Assembly (NCBI RefSeq): GCF_000828085.3
Contig: NZ_JXCA02000016.1
Location: forward strand, 391,659-455,658
Source of the DNA: Scytonema tolypothrichoides VB-61278
Lineage (GTDB): Bacteria; Cyanobacteriota; Cyanobacteriia; Cyanobacteriales; Nostocaceae
Reading direction: 5' to 3'
DNA: 64,000 bases
The notes beneath the pieces were generated by a model. It had not been told where the DNA came from and did not search any database. It saw nothing but the letters and a program-made list of their open reading frames with translations. Shown one piece after another: positions 8,637 to 17,611 of the stretch. The translations under genes were made by a program, and so were the position numbers. The first letter of the stretch is position 1; every line of letters begins with the position of its first letter.

Positions 8637-9239
8637 ATGCCATACAGCGACTTCACACTGGCAAGAATAAAACGTGATTTCGGCATAAAGACGGCTGAAG
8701 GCGGACGATTTTTACCAGAAACTCAACTTATAGAACCCAGTCTCTACCTAAAAGAAGCATTGAGTGAAGGGCTACCACTCGCAATTGCAACAGGTTCAGA
8801 AAAAGCTCGTTCCGAACTCATTATCAGTCCTATTCTCGTAGAAGTACGTAAGATTTTACAACGAAAAGTCAGCTTTTTTTCTGGTGAAGACTTCACTGTT
8901 GCACCAGAGTTGGGATTAAGCGGGGTGTGTGATTTTTTAATCAGTCGTTCTTGTGAGCAAGTCTTTATTGAAGCACCTGCAGTTATTGTTGTGGAAGCTA
9001 AAAAAGCTGACTTGAAAGCTGGTTTAGGACAGTGTGCAGCAGAAATGATTGCAGCACAAAAATTTAATGAGGCTAATAATATCCCAATTCCTACAATTTA
9101 TGGCAGTGTTAGTAGTGGTACTGCATGGCGATTTCTCAAATTAGAAGGACAAATATTGAGTATAGATTTCAATGATTATCCTGTTCCACCAGTGGAAGTC
9201 ATTTTGGGAATGTTGGTTTGGATGGTGCGAGAAGGGTAA
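8637..9239 (+). CDS. Putative PD-(D/E)XK-fold protein
   Basis: A 200-residue soluble protein. It shows the order expected of the restriction-endonuclease-like fold: Glu60 in ARSELIISPIL, Asp99 in GVCDFLI, then hydrophobic VIVVEAKKAD with Glu120-x-Lys122, and a helix with Gln132 (GQCAAEMIAAQKF). The spacing of Asp99 to E120xK122 is as in type I restriction HsdR-like nuclease cores. From memory, proteins of this type are common and scattered in cyanobacterial genomes with unknown role. No methylase or helicase partner is present nearby, so a restriction function is not supported. The preceding 140 bp contain the end of another open frame that looks like a gene scrap. Confidence 0.6.
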   Translation: MPYSDFTLARIKRDFGIKTAEGGRFLPETQLIEPSLYLKEALSEGLPLAIATGSEKARSELIISPILVEVRKILQRKVSFFSGEDFTVAPELGLSGVCDFLISRSCEQVFIEAPAVIVVEAKKADLKAGLGQCAAEMIAAQKFNEANNIPIPTIYGSVSSGTAWRFLKLEGQILSIDFNDYPVPPVEVILGMLVWMVREG

Positions 9240-9265
9240 TAGTTTCTCGCTATCCCGGTTAGAAG

Positions 9266-11008
9266 TTATTCATTTTTTTTAGAAACTGCTTCAGCCGAAA
9301 CATATTCTTGAGTAGACATCAACTGCCAATTAGAATCGCCATCCAGCTTTAAAACATACTCGTGATACTGCAACAAGCTGGCGCGGTGTCCAACGCTAAT
9401 CGTAGTAGTTCCAGTAGCCTTCAATCGTTGATACAGGGATTGTTCGTTGCTAATATCTAACGCGCTAGTTGCTTCATCCAGGATGGCATACCTCCTAGCA
9501 CTTAGTAGAAGGCGAGCAAAAGCAAGGCGCTGTTGCTCTCCTAAGGAGAGAAAGTTTGCCCAGTCTAGTTCTGCATCAAAGCCTCCAAGTCGTTCTGGTA
9601 AGTCTTTTAAGTTCACCTCCTCTAAAACTTGACGCAATTGTATTTCACTGATGTTGGGGTTGGTGTTGGGATAGAGTAACTGACTTCGCAGGGAACCCAG
9701 TACCATATAGGGACGTTGCGGTAAAAACATCATCTCCGTCAAGGAAGGGTGAATAATATGACCTGTACCCGCATTCCATAAACCCGCAATTGCACGTAAG
9801 ACAGAACTCTTGCCGCTACCACTGTGTCCTACAATCACCAGTCCTTCTCCTGGCTTTACGGTAACAGAGAGTTCCCTCACTAAGGTACGTTGATAATTGG
9901 GAGTCAGTAGTGTGACATGGCGTAAAGCTAATCTGGAGTTTTCCGTCATGTCGATAGTTGTCGTTTCTGTTGGCTTTACGGATGGTGTTTCTAAAGCATC
10001 GGCTAAGCTATCCAAGCGCTCAATTCCTGCGACGAAAGCAGTCAGGTTTTCAAACTGGCTAACGATAATAGATAAGGAATCAAAAATTTGACGAAATGCT
10101 ATCGCTGCTTGGGTGAATGTCCCAAATTCGGTATTGCCTGCAAAGTAGATAGGTGCGATGATTATGTATGGCAGTGCAGCAACAAAGTAATTATAACTGG
10201 TTGTAAAGAAACCAAGATTTCGCTGCCAGCTAATCAACAAATCAAAGTTGCGAATCGCGGCCAAAAAACGCTGTTTTAACTGAACTGATTCTTGCGTTTC
10301 ACCTTGGTAAAAAGCAATCGATTCGGCATGATCTCTCACATGAACAAGACCGTAACGAAAGTTCGCTTCTTGTTTGAGTTGGTCATAGTTAATTCCAATT
10401 AATCTTTGACCAATAAAAGCAGTAATAATTGTACCTACAATTGCATATAAAAGAATTGAAATAGATAAGTTAATAGAGATAGATAATAATACACCCGTGA
10501 AAGAAACTAGAGTGACAATTGATGTGAGAATTACCAATAAAAAAGAAAGACTGGTGCGGGTAAATGCTCTAATGTCTTCAGAAATTCGTTGGTCTGGGTT
10601 GTCAATTTTTTCATTAAAATTAATTTGATAATAAGCGCGTTTTTGCAAATATTTATCTAGAAACCGACCTGTCAGCCACTCCCGCCAGTATAATCCTAGC
10701 TTATCCTGGAGATAGCCGAACATGACAACAATGGGAGTACCAATCACCAAAAGACCAGCATAAATAGAGATAAATCGCCAAAAGGTTTCTGTATCTTTAG
10801 TTTGAGGAAAATTAGCCAATGATGTATTGATGTTACGGAAAATAAAGCTAATGCCAACGTTGATAGCATTAACGGCTAATGCCAGTAGTAACAGCACGAG
10901 TACCAGTCCTCTAGCTTTCCATTTTTGTTCAGAAAACCAGTAGGGTTTGGCAAGTGCTAAAAATTTTCGCCAAAGTTGGCGATTGAATTGATTAGGCTTT
11001 TCACTCAT
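9266..11008 (-). CDS. ABC transporter, fused permease-ATPase (SbmA/BacA-YddA type)
   Basis: A 580-residue half-transporter. The N-terminal ~330 residues hold about six membrane segments and a conserved REWLTGRFLDKYL region with NPDQRISEDI, a signature of the SbmA_BacA/YddA (ABC_membrane_2) group related to eukaryotic ABCD proteins. The ATPase domain has Walker A GHSGSGKSS (~394-402), signature LSLGEQQR (~487-494) and Walker B AILDEATSALD (~508). It probably works as a homodimer in the cytoplasmic membrane; the cargo (peptide, cobalamin-like or lipid) cannot be inferred. The gene stands alone, with a MITE-like repeat just upstream. Confidence 0.88.
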   Translation of the reverse strand: MSEKPNQFNRQLWRKFLALAKPYWFSEQKWKARGLVLVLLLLALAVNAINVGISFIFRNINTSLANFPQTKDTETFWRFISIYAGLLVIGTPIVVMFGYLQDKLGLYWREWLTGRFLDKYLQKRAYYQINFNEKIDNPDQRISEDIRAFTRTSLSFLLVILTSIVTLVSFTGVLLSISINLSISILLYAIVGTIITAFIGQRLIGINYDQLKQEANFRYGLVHVRDHAESIAFYQGETQESVQLKQRFLAAIRNFDLLISWQRNLGFFTTSYNYFVAALPYIIIAPIYFAGNTEFGTFTQAAIAFRQIFDSLSIIVSQFENLTAFVAGIERLDSLADALETPSVKPTETTTIDMTENSRLALRHVTLLTPNYQRTLVRELSVTVKPGEGLVIVGHSGSGKSSVLRAIAGLWNAGTGHIIHPSLTEMMFLPQRPYMVLGSLRSQLLYPNTNPNISEIQLRQVLEEVNLKDLPERLGGFDAELDWANFLSLGEQQRLAFARLLLSARRYAILDEATSALDISNEQSLYQRLKATGTTTISVGHRASLLQYHEYVLKLDGDSNWQLMSTQEYVSAEAVSKKNE

Positions 11009-11045
11009 TGCTAACAGTTTTTCCCTTAACTTAAATGAAATTTAC

Positions 11046-11180
11046 AGGACTTACGCAACGAGAGGCTTCGTTGTGGGAGGGTGTAATGGGGTAAGGGTGT
11101 ACGGGTTTGAACACTTACACCCCTATACCCCTATACCCCTTGCCCAAACCCTTGATTTCTCGTTTCCATGCGTAAGTCCT
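11046..11180. mobile_element. MITE-like element with AGGACTTACGCA ends
   Basis: A 135-bp segment with exact 12-bp terminal inverted repeats AGGACTTACGCA (11046-11057) and TGCGTAAGTCCT (11169-11180). The interior is low-complexity (CACCCCTATACCCC-like) and has no gene of its own. A second element with the same ends lies at 59438-59565, and single related ends occur at 36240 and 47153. It overlaps the 3' end of the DUF2459 gene. Confidence 0.75.
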
Positions 11181-11800
11181 AAATTTAGATAATCATACCG
11201 CAAATGGTGCATGATGGCTCCAGAAAGCCCAGCCCAAAGTGGTGTATTAATGTTAGCAATTTTCAGCCCTTCTGCTGTCCAATTATTACTGTTTCTGAGG
11301 ATTGAGTAAGTTCCTTTTGCTTCGTAAAAGCTGATATTTGTGTAGGGGTTATTGATTAATCTAATTTTTTCACCTCCTTGAGATAATTGGAAAGAATTAT
11401 TAATAAACTCCATTAATTCTAAATAATCTGTTTGCTTGACTTTGATACATTCAATGTCATAGTTTTGAGGAAAATTGTCATGCTTTTGTACTCTTAACAC
11501 AGACGGGTTGGGGAAAAATAATGCTCGAAATCCCTTGCGAAGCATGAGAGGGAGTTCGGTTGGTGGATTCATGTACCAATTGCGTTCTCCCCAACCAAAA
11601 CCCAGATAGCGATTATCTGAGTTTTTCAGTTGAAAGTCATTATTCAAAGTTAGATATTTACGCCAATCAAAGATTTCATTTTTTACCGGAACAATGATAT
11701 TAGTATGAAATCCAAACTGTGCAACACAGACTTGAAAACAACAACTGGCTCTAACATCATTACCCCATTTATGAGGAATTAATAAACTAAAAAAAAGCAA
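11123..11800 (-). CDS. DUF2459-like protein with 3' end replaced by a repeat
   Basis: The 225-codon frame contains FGFHTNIIVPVKNEIFDWRK and YLGFGWGERNWYMNPPTEL, the H-T-x-(I/L)-V-x-P and G-W-G-E/D-R motifs of DUF2459 (TIGR02117) proteins, whose function is unknown. The frame opens only with a TTG (11800), and a hydrophobic N-terminal stretch (LLFFSLLIP) may be the rest of a signal anchor, so the true start may be upstream in a damaged region. The last ~19 residues (from GLTHGNEKSRVW on) are encoded by the MITE-like element, so the native C-terminus is lost or altered. It could be a decaying gene. Confidence 0.6.
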   Translation of the reverse strand: MLFFSLLIPHKWGNDVRASCCFQVCVAQFGFHTNIIVPVKNEIFDWRKYLTLNNDFQLKNSDNRYLGFGWGERNWYMNPPTELPLMLRKGFRALFFPNPSVLRVQKHDNFPQNYDIECIKVKQTDYLELMEFINNSFQLSQGGEKIRLINNPYTNISFYEAKGTYSILRNSNNWTAEGLKIANINTPLWAGLSGAIMHHLRYDYLNLGLTHGNEKSRVWARGIGV

Positions 11801-11890
11801 GAGAGGAAGAACTTAAAAAACACTTGAACAATATAAACAGATGTTTTTGTGTTTCATTGATGAGAGAGAGAATAACTTGGGTATCTGCAA

Positions 11891-12616
11891 TTACTTCAAG
11901 AAGACCTCGCCTGTTTTTTCAATTTTCATCGCAATTTTATCTTCACCAAAATTATTCCCTTCATCCAACTTTACTTCTAATAATCCGGGTGCTGTTTCTT
12001 TTTGAAGATTAACAGTAAGCAGTCCTTTATCCTGTCGCCGGAAGCTAACAGCTACGGCGACTGGTAAGTCTTTTAAGGTGACAGTTGATTTTCCGGAAAG
12101 GGTGCGTTGTTTGGTATGTCCAATGACTTCGTATGTCAGCACAGCGTTAGTTTGGTTAGTCAGCTTCACGCTTACCTTCCCATTTACAGGTACAACCTTA
12201 CCACTTGGAGGTTGTAGTTTTTCTGGCATAGGTGGGATCACAGAATCATTAGAAGTCTTGGGTGTTTGTTGAGCTTGGGCGCTTTGTGCTAGAAAAATTG
12301 GGATTGGAATTGATGATAAACCAATTAGTAAGCTTCCACAAATTGCTCCTAGCCTCAGAAAATTATTTTTGATAGAGTGTTTGGATTTAGTCATATTTTT
12401 ACTTTTCCATAGCTTTGCATAAGTTTTGATTTTCTCATTTTTTTCTAACTTTTTATCATACATATTTTGAGTAAGAGGAATAAAAAGTTTTACTCCAGGA
12501 ATGAGTATAATGACTTCTGGATTAGCATCATAAATTTGTTGCCATCGACTGCGAACGCCATAAAATTTTTCGGCTATTTTTGGTAGTGTATCTCCATCTT
12601 TTACGGTGTAAAACAT
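11891..12616 (-). CDS. LysM-domain protein joined in frame to a secreted-protein-like region
   Basis: From the ATG at 12616 the frame gives 241 residues. Residues 1-48 form a LysM module (MFYTVKDGDTLPKIAEKFYG, then IYDANPEVI and LIPGVKLFIP), which binds peptidoglycan or chitin-like glycans. At residue 75 (ATG at 12394) a second protein-like start follows, MTKSKHSIKN, then a hydrophobic segment and an AQSAQAQQ cleavage-like site, and a ~120-residue beta-rich domain (VNGKVSVKLTNQTNAVLTYE). An internal signal peptide behind a LysM is unusual: two proteins may be made, or the LysM was fused recently. It is 46 bp downstream of the HtrA gene on the same strand and may be co-transcribed. Confidence 0.65.
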   Translation of the reverse strand: MFYTVKDGDTLPKIAEKFYGVRSRWQQIYDANPEVIILIPGVKLFIPLTQNMYDKKLEKNEKIKTYAKLWKSKNMTKSKHSIKNNFLRLGAICGSLLIGLSSIPIPIFLAQSAQAQQTPKTSNDSVIPPMPEKLQPPSGKVVPVNGKVSVKLTNQTNAVLTYEVIGHTKQRTLSGKSTVTLKDLPVAVAVSFRRQDKGLLTVNLQKETAPGLLEVKLDEGNNFGEDKIAMKIEKTGEVFLK

Positions 12617-12662
12617 AAGTGCCTTCTCGTGAATAAAACTATTAACGTATTTCTGATTTGAG

Positions 12663-13952
12663 CTACTGTATCTGAACAGGAATTGCACCTGTTCGCACAG
12701 ATAGATCGATATTTGTTCCCTGACGACGCAATTGCAAGCGCAAATTCTCACCAACGGAGCTATTTTCTACAGTTTGTTGTATTGTTTGAGCCTCTGTCAC
12801 TGATTTACCATTGAGCTTTTGAATAACATCGCCAGCACGTAGACCGGCTTTAGCAGCTGGAGAATTAGGTACGACTCTGACGACTAAAACACCATTAGCA
12901 GCATCCACCTTCATCAAACGGTTGGGGTCACTATTAATTTCTTGTTTAAGTTCTGGGGTAACATCCACCATTTGGATTCCCACAAAAGAATGTTCTATCT
13001 TACCGTTAGCTACCAGTTGATTGGCGATGCGTTGAGCGGTATTAATAGGGATAGCAAAGCCTAATCCTTGAGCGCCTTGGATTATCGCTGTATTCATCCC
13101 AATCACTTCACCCTGTTGATTTAGCAGTGGCCCACCAGAGTTACCAGGATTAATCGCAGCATCTGTTTGAATAAATTTGACACGTTGATCGGGAACACCA
13201 ACAGCACTGCTAGAGCGACCTGTGGCACTTATGATACCAGTGGTGACGGAGTTATCAAGACCGAGGGGATTACCAATGGCGATCGCCCATTCACCTGGTG
13301 TGAGCTGATCTGAGTTACCTAACCTGACAGTTGGTAGCCCTGAAGCTTGAATCTGGATCACTGCTACATCGGTTACTGGGTCTGTTCCTAACACCTTACC
13401 TTCAAATGAGCGTCCATCCTTCAACCTGACTCTCACCGTCTGGGCACCATCAACTACATGGGCATTAGTAAGAATACGACCATCGGAGCTAACAATAAAA
13501 CCAGAACCAGTTCCGCGTTCCGTCCGCCTGCGGGGTTGCATCGACCCCAATCCAAAGAAATCACGAAAGAATGGATCGTTAAAAACCTCTGGTACGCGAC
13601 TGGTTACAGTTCTAGAAGCATCAATCCGCACCACAGCTGGTCCGATTTTGTCCACTACAGTAGTCACAAAGTTGTTGTTTGTAGTCGGTGGTAAGTTGGA
13701 TTGGGCAGTTTTATTATTCGATACAGCTACTTCTTGAGAATTAGGTTGTTGGGGTGATAGTGGATTGCCTGCAAGCAAATAACCACCTGAAAGGGTGACG
13801 CCACTTCCTAATAGCACTAAAGATAAATGGGTAACTGACTTTTGCCAAGAAAACCTTTTTTGAGTTTGGTTGTTGTTGGCGGAAGGATCAAACGGGACAA
13901 TCTGGTTACCTTGTTCAGAATTATGCTCAAAATCACGTCGTCTGAATTTCAT
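12663..13952 (-). CDS. HtrA/Deg-family serine protease (HhoA/HhoB/HtrA type)
   Basis: A 429-residue protein with one N-terminal membrane anchor or signal segment (~residues 40-62), a trypsin-like domain and a single PDZ domain. The catalytic triad is His165 (LTNAHVVDG), Asp195 (PVTDVAVIQ) and Ser272 (NPGNSGGPLLN). The PDZ domain includes NSPAAKAGLRAGDVIQKLNG. The single PDZ and size are those of cyanobacterial Deg proteases, which degrade or refold damaged proteins in the periplasm or thylakoid lumen during stress. Its upstream region carries two CTCATC-type boxes shared with the PepSY-ATPase promoter, which suggests control by the two-component system encoded at 18164-20259. Confidence 0.93.
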   Translation of the reverse strand: MKFRRRDFEHNSEQGNQIVPFDPSANNNQTQKRFSWQKSVTHLSLVLLGSGVTLSGGYLLAGNPLSPQQPNSQEVAVSNNKTAQSNLPPTTNNNFVTTVVDKIGPAVVRIDASRTVTSRVPEVFNDPFFRDFFGLGSMQPRRRTERGTGSGFIVSSDGRILTNAHVVDGAQTVRVRLKDGRSFEGKVLGTDPVTDVAVIQIQASGLPTVRLGNSDQLTPGEWAIAIGNPLGLDNSVTTGIISATGRSSSAVGVPDQRVKFIQTDAAINPGNSGGPLLNQQGEVIGMNTAIIQGAQGLGFAIPINTAQRIANQLVANGKIEHSFVGIQMVDVTPELKQEINSDPNRLMKVDAANGVLVVRVVPNSPAAKAGLRAGDVIQKLNGKSVTEAQTIQQTVENSSVGENLRLQLRRQGTNIDLSVRTGAIPVQIQ

Positions 13953-13998
13953 TTGAGTTTATTCTTATTTGCTTATGTCTTCATGTTAAATAGGCTTT

Positions 13999-14087
13999 CT
14001 AAGAAAACGATGAGAAAACCAGAAAATTTTGGTTGAGTCAAAGCGAAGTTGAGCAATATTAACAAGAGAAATTAAAAAAATGATGAG
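13999..14087 (-). promoter_or_regulatory. Paired regulatory boxes upstream of htrA
   Basis: Read on the minus strand, two boxes (CTCATCATTTTTTAATT at 14071-14087 and CTCATCGTTTTCTTAG at 13999-14014) lie about 72 bp apart. Box order, spacing and much of the flanking sequence match the region upstream of the PepSY gene (17462-17552). The proximal box is followed in both by a TTTAA-x-ATGAAG segment that could be the -10 region. Confidence 0.6.
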
Positions 14088-14205
14088 AGGATAAATGACA
14101 ACTCACTCCCATCATGCCCATGATTATTCCACTGAGAAAAACGTAGAGGCTACCGAAAAAGAGCAGGATGATGACAATATAGTCTAAGTCTGTTCGTCTC
14201 ATCAT
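14038..14205 (-). CDS. Small single-span membrane protein (tentative)
   Basis: A 55-codon frame from ATG 14205 with an AGGAGAT ribosome binding site 6 bp upstream. It starts MMRRTDLDYIVIILLFFGSL and contains one strong hydrophobic helix (about residues 9-32). The last third of the frame overlies the conserved promoter boxes of htrA, so that part of the protein is constrained by DNA function or the gene is younger. It sits between the ATPase and htrA genes on the same strand, about 40 bp after the ATPase stop, and could be translated from the ATPase mRNA. Confidence 0.45.
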
Positions 14206-14247
14206 CAGCCATCTCCTGCTCTTGCTGATTCTTTCTATATTTTATTT

Positions 14248-17031
14248 TTAATTCGGAGGGTCAAAGCGATTAACAAAGGCAGCCCAAGGAATCATTGGTA
14301 AACCCACGGCCAAACAGAACAACCATTGGTCAAAGCGTAGGGGTACTGTGAAGAAAAGCTCATTAATGAAAGGTACATAAGAAAAGCAAAGCTGCAAAAT
14401 TATTGCGCCAATAATACCAAAACCAATGGCTGGAATATCAACATTTTCTTGAATTGTACCGTCCATTTTGGCAATCAGATTAGGCACTAATTGACTAAGG
14501 CTCAACAGATAAAAGATTCTGCCTGCAATTAAAGAATTGATTGCCATAGTACGAGCTAGATTGATATCCCCCGTAGTTTGTCGAATGTATTCAAAAACTC
14601 CAAATATCACAATCCAGTTAAACAGAGAAATCGCCAAGATGCGTTTGATTCTACTACCCGACAGCAACGCTTCATTGGGACGACGGGGCGATTGCTGCAT
14701 GACATTTTGAGGTTTCGGCTCAAAAGCTAAGGGAACTGTCATGGTAATGGAATTAATGACATTCAGCCAAAGAATTTGCAATGATAATATCGGTAATTCT
14801 CTGCCTACCAGCGTGCTGAATAAAATTGTCATCGACTCTCCACCATTGACTGGGAGAATAAAGCACATAGCTTTGACGAGGTTTTTGTAAACAGCACGCC
14901 CTTCCTCAACCGCAGCTTTAATTGAAGCAAAGTTGTCATCAGTCAGTAGCATATCAGCCGCTTCCTTTGCAACCTCGGTTCCCGCCATACCCATCGCAAT
15001 GCCAATATCGGCTTGTTTCAAGGCGGGTGCATCGTTAACTCCATCCCCCGTCATGGCGACAATTTCGCCTTTTGATTGTAACGCTTCTACTAGACGCAGC
15101 TTTTGTTCTGGTGCGACGCGGGCGAATACAACCCCATCTTCTGCAACTTGGGCAAGTTCTTGGTAGTCCATTTTAGCAAGTTCAGCGCCGGAAAATGCCA
15201 GCACCGAACCATTTTTATTGATGCCCATACGAGTCGCGATCGCCTGCGCTGTGACAGCATGGTCGCCAGTAATCATTTTTACCTGAATACCCGCTTCTTG
15301 ACAGGCTTTCACCGCTTTCATCGCACTTTCGCGTGGTGGGTCAATCATCCCCTGTAAGCCCAAGAAAATCAACCCAGTGTCAATATCTACGTGATCTACG
15401 GTAGTTTGTTCGTTTGGTACAAGCTTTTTTGCCAACGCCAACACCCGTAAGCCTTGACGTGCCATAATATTGACTTCCCGCTCGATAGAGGAGGTATTTA
15501 ATGTCTCTTGGCAGTCGATTCGTTTGAGTTGTCCGTTGCTATTTAACATGAAAGTGCAGCGCTTGGCGATCGCCTCTACTGAACCCTTAACATAAATCGT
15601 CTTACTTGTTGGAGTTGCGTGCAGAGTCGCCATGTACTGAAACTCAGACTCAAAAGGAATCGAATCCAGTCTCGGCATTTGCTGTTCTAGAAGCGGCTTG
15701 ATTAACCCCAATTTATTAGCAGAGGTGATTAACGCCCCCTCAGTCGGATCACCAACAACTACCCATTTACCGTTTTTGGTTTCCAAGTGAGAGTCATTGC
15801 ATAACAATCCAGCGCTGAGACATTCCTGCAAACCGAGATCACCACTCAAGTCGATTGGTTTGCCATCCTGTAAAATTTTCCCTTCCGGAGAATAACCCAC
15901 ACCATTGACTGCATACTGATGTCCCCCCGCATAGATGGCTTGCACTGTCATTTGATTTTCGGTCAAAGTGCCAGTTTTATCGGAACAAATGACAGTAGCA
16001 CCGCCGAGAGTTTCTACTGCTGGCAACTTGCGGATAATTGCGTGGCGACGAGCCATGCGGGATACACCGATAGCTAGTGTCACAGTCACTACCGCTGGTA
16101 ATCCTTCCGGAATCGAGCCGACAATTAATGCCACAGTAGCTTCTATAGCATCTCTCCAAGGTTTGGTTTGCAGTCCCACCATCAAAGTCAGGGTTGCAAC
16201 CCCCAAAACCATGTACAGCCAATTTTTGCTGAACTTGTCGAATTTTCGGGTTAAGGGGGTAGAAAGGTCAACTTTATTTTCTAATAGCTGAGAAATTCGC
16301 CCTGTTTCGGTAGTATTACCCGTGGCTACTACTATACCTGTCGCCTGTCCAAAAGTAACGAAGCCACCTGCATAAGCCATATTTTTGCGTTCTGCTAACG
16401 GGATATCTGGCGGTAGGGGCGGCGTCTCTACACCCGCCTCTTTTTCAACAGCTACAGACTCACCAGTCAGGGCGGATTCATCTACTTGCAGATTCCGCAC
16501 TTTAATCAGTCGTAAGTCAGCAGGTACTTTGTCACCAGAAGTCAACAGCACCACATCGCCAGGAACTAACTCTCGTGAGGGAATGCGTAACTTTTGGCCC
16601 TCGCGGATAACAGTTGCTTCTGTAGTGATGGATTTAGCTAGGGCTGCGATCGCCCCTTCCGCTTTCGATTCCTGAACATATCCAATAATGGCGTTAGTTG
16701 TAGTTACACCCCAAATCACAAAAGCGTTGACAAACTCACCTATAATTGCCTTGGTTGCACCCGCAATTAGCAAGATGTACAGTAGCGGCTGGTTATATTG
16801 CAAAAGAAATTTTAACCACCAAGGTTTTCCTTTCTTTCCGAGTAATTCATTGAAACCAAAACGCGCTATTCGCTCTTTGATTTCAATACCACTCAAGCCT
16901 TGTACTGGGTCAGTTTTTAACAAGTCTATGGTTTGTTCTATAGGTTGGGAATGCCAGTTTTCAGGCAGCTTGTCTTGCATTGGGGGAACTGGTTTCACCT
17001 TAACTTTATGGGTAGATACAGACTTAGTCAT
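14248..17031 (-). CDS. P-type cation-transporting ATPase (P2A, CtpF/PMA1-like)
   Basis: A 927-residue P-type ATPase with the cation-ATPase N-terminal domain (LSGIEIKERIARFGFNEL), LTGES (~188-192), PEGLP in M4 (~308-312), the phosphorylation site DKTGT at Asp351, and the hinge motif GDGVNDAPALKQADIGIAMG. M5-M6 reads LPVNGGESMTILFSTL and LQILWLNVINSITMTVPLAFEPKP, close to CtpF-like and PMA1-like pumps rather than classic SERCA. The transported ion (Ca2+, Na+, K+ or Mn2+) cannot be read from sequence. It is 28 bp behind the PepSY gene, so the two form a likely operon controlled by the boxed promoter at 17462-17552. Confidence 0.93.
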   Translation of the reverse strand: MTKSVSTHKVKVKPVPPMQDKLPENWHSQPIEQTIDLLKTDPVQGLSGIEIKERIARFGFNELLGKKGKPWWLKFLLQYNQPLLYILLIAGATKAIIGEFVNAFVIWGVTTTNAIIGYVQESKAEGAIAALAKSITTEATVIREGQKLRIPSRELVPGDVVLLTSGDKVPADLRLIKVRNLQVDESALTGESVAVEKEAGVETPPLPPDIPLAERKNMAYAGGFVTFGQATGIVVATGNTTETGRISQLLENKVDLSTPLTRKFDKFSKNWLYMVLGVATLTLMVGLQTKPWRDAIEATVALIVGSIPEGLPAVVTVTLAIGVSRMARRHAIIRKLPAVETLGGATVICSDKTGTLTENQMTVQAIYAGGHQYAVNGVGYSPEGKILQDGKPIDLSGDLGLQECLSAGLLCNDSHLETKNGKWVVVGDPTEGALITSANKLGLIKPLLEQQMPRLDSIPFESEFQYMATLHATPTSKTIYVKGSVEAIAKRCTFMLNSNGQLKRIDCQETLNTSSIEREVNIMARQGLRVLALAKKLVPNEQTTVDHVDIDTGLIFLGLQGMIDPPRESAMKAVKACQEAGIQVKMITGDHAVTAQAIATRMGINKNGSVLAFSGAELAKMDYQELAQVAEDGVVFARVAPEQKLRLVEALQSKGEIVAMTGDGVNDAPALKQADIGIAMGMAGTEVAKEAADMLLTDDNFASIKAAVEEGRAVYKNLVKAMCFILPVNGGESMTILFSTLVGRELPILSLQILWLNVINSITMTVPLAFEPKPQNVMQQSPRRPNEALLSGSRIKRILAISLFNWIVIFGVFEYIRQTTGDINLARTMAINSLIAGRIFYLLSLSQLVPNLIAKMDGTIQENVDIPAIGFGIIGAIILQLCFSYVPFINELFFTVPLRFDQWLFCLAVGLPMIPWAAFVNRFDPPN

Positions 17032-17059
17032 GAGTAAATTCCGATTACAGGGATATAAA

Positions 17060-17398
17060 TTAATTAGGAATCCAGTTTGCTAAGAGAGGAACATCTGTCA
17101 AATTCCAGCCTTGCTCAGTTTTCACAATTTCTTTTGTGTTGGCATCGATGTACACTTCTAAATCATTGTTTAGTTCAATTTCCCACACTAAATTATTATT
17201 TTCATGCTCTAAATTGACATCAATTGCTGCTGTACCTGGGTTAGCAGCAAGAACCGTTTCTATGGCTTCAACCATTGTGACCGCAGGTGCTGTGTTGTCA
17301 GGGGAAGCTTGAACAGGTCTAATTCTAAAAAACCAACTTCCTACAAGAATCAAAGCTACTACTCCACAAGCAGCTATAATGGTTTGCTTAATTCCCAT
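17060..17398 (-). CDS. PepSY-domain exported protein
   Basis: A 112-residue protein with an N-terminal hydrophobic segment (IIAACGVVALILVGSWFF) and a PepSY-like domain (AVTMVEAIETVLAANPGTAAIDVNLE, then WEIELNNDLEVYIDANTKEI). PepSY proteins often regulate or chaperone neighbouring envelope enzymes. It is the first gene of the PepSY-ATPase unit and has the paired CTCATC boxes upstream, so it is probably induced by the adjacent two-component system. Confidence 0.8.
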   Translation of the reverse strand: MGIKQTIIAACGVVALILVGSWFFRIRPVQASPDNTAPAVTMVEAIETVLAANPGTAAIDVNLEHENNNLVWEIELNNDLEVYIDANTKEIVKTEQGWNLTDVPLLANWIPN

Positions 17399-17461
17399 AA
17401 TTAAACCTCAGAATTGAAGTTTTGATGTTATTAGCTCATACCTTCATATTAAAGAGGGTTT

Positions 17462-17552
17462 TTAAGAATACGATGAGAGGAAAAAGAAAGTTTTGGTATG
17501 ATAAAAGCTTAAATGAATAGATATTAGCAAATTAGATTAAGAAATAGATGAG
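17462..17552 (-). promoter_or_regulatory. Paired regulatory boxes upstream of the PepSY-ATPase operon
   Basis: On the minus strand a distal box (CTCATCTATTTCTTAATC, 17535-17552) and a proximal box (CTCATCGTATTCTTAA, 17462-17477) are about 74 bp apart. The arrangement is nearly the same as upstream of htrA, including an ACCAAAA-TTTC stretch between them and TTTAATATGAAG after the proximal box. Confidence 0.6.
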
Positions 17553-17611
17553 AGTCTAGAAAATAAATTTTTATATAGCAATCCAATATGAATGCTGAAA
17601 ATTGAAAGTCT

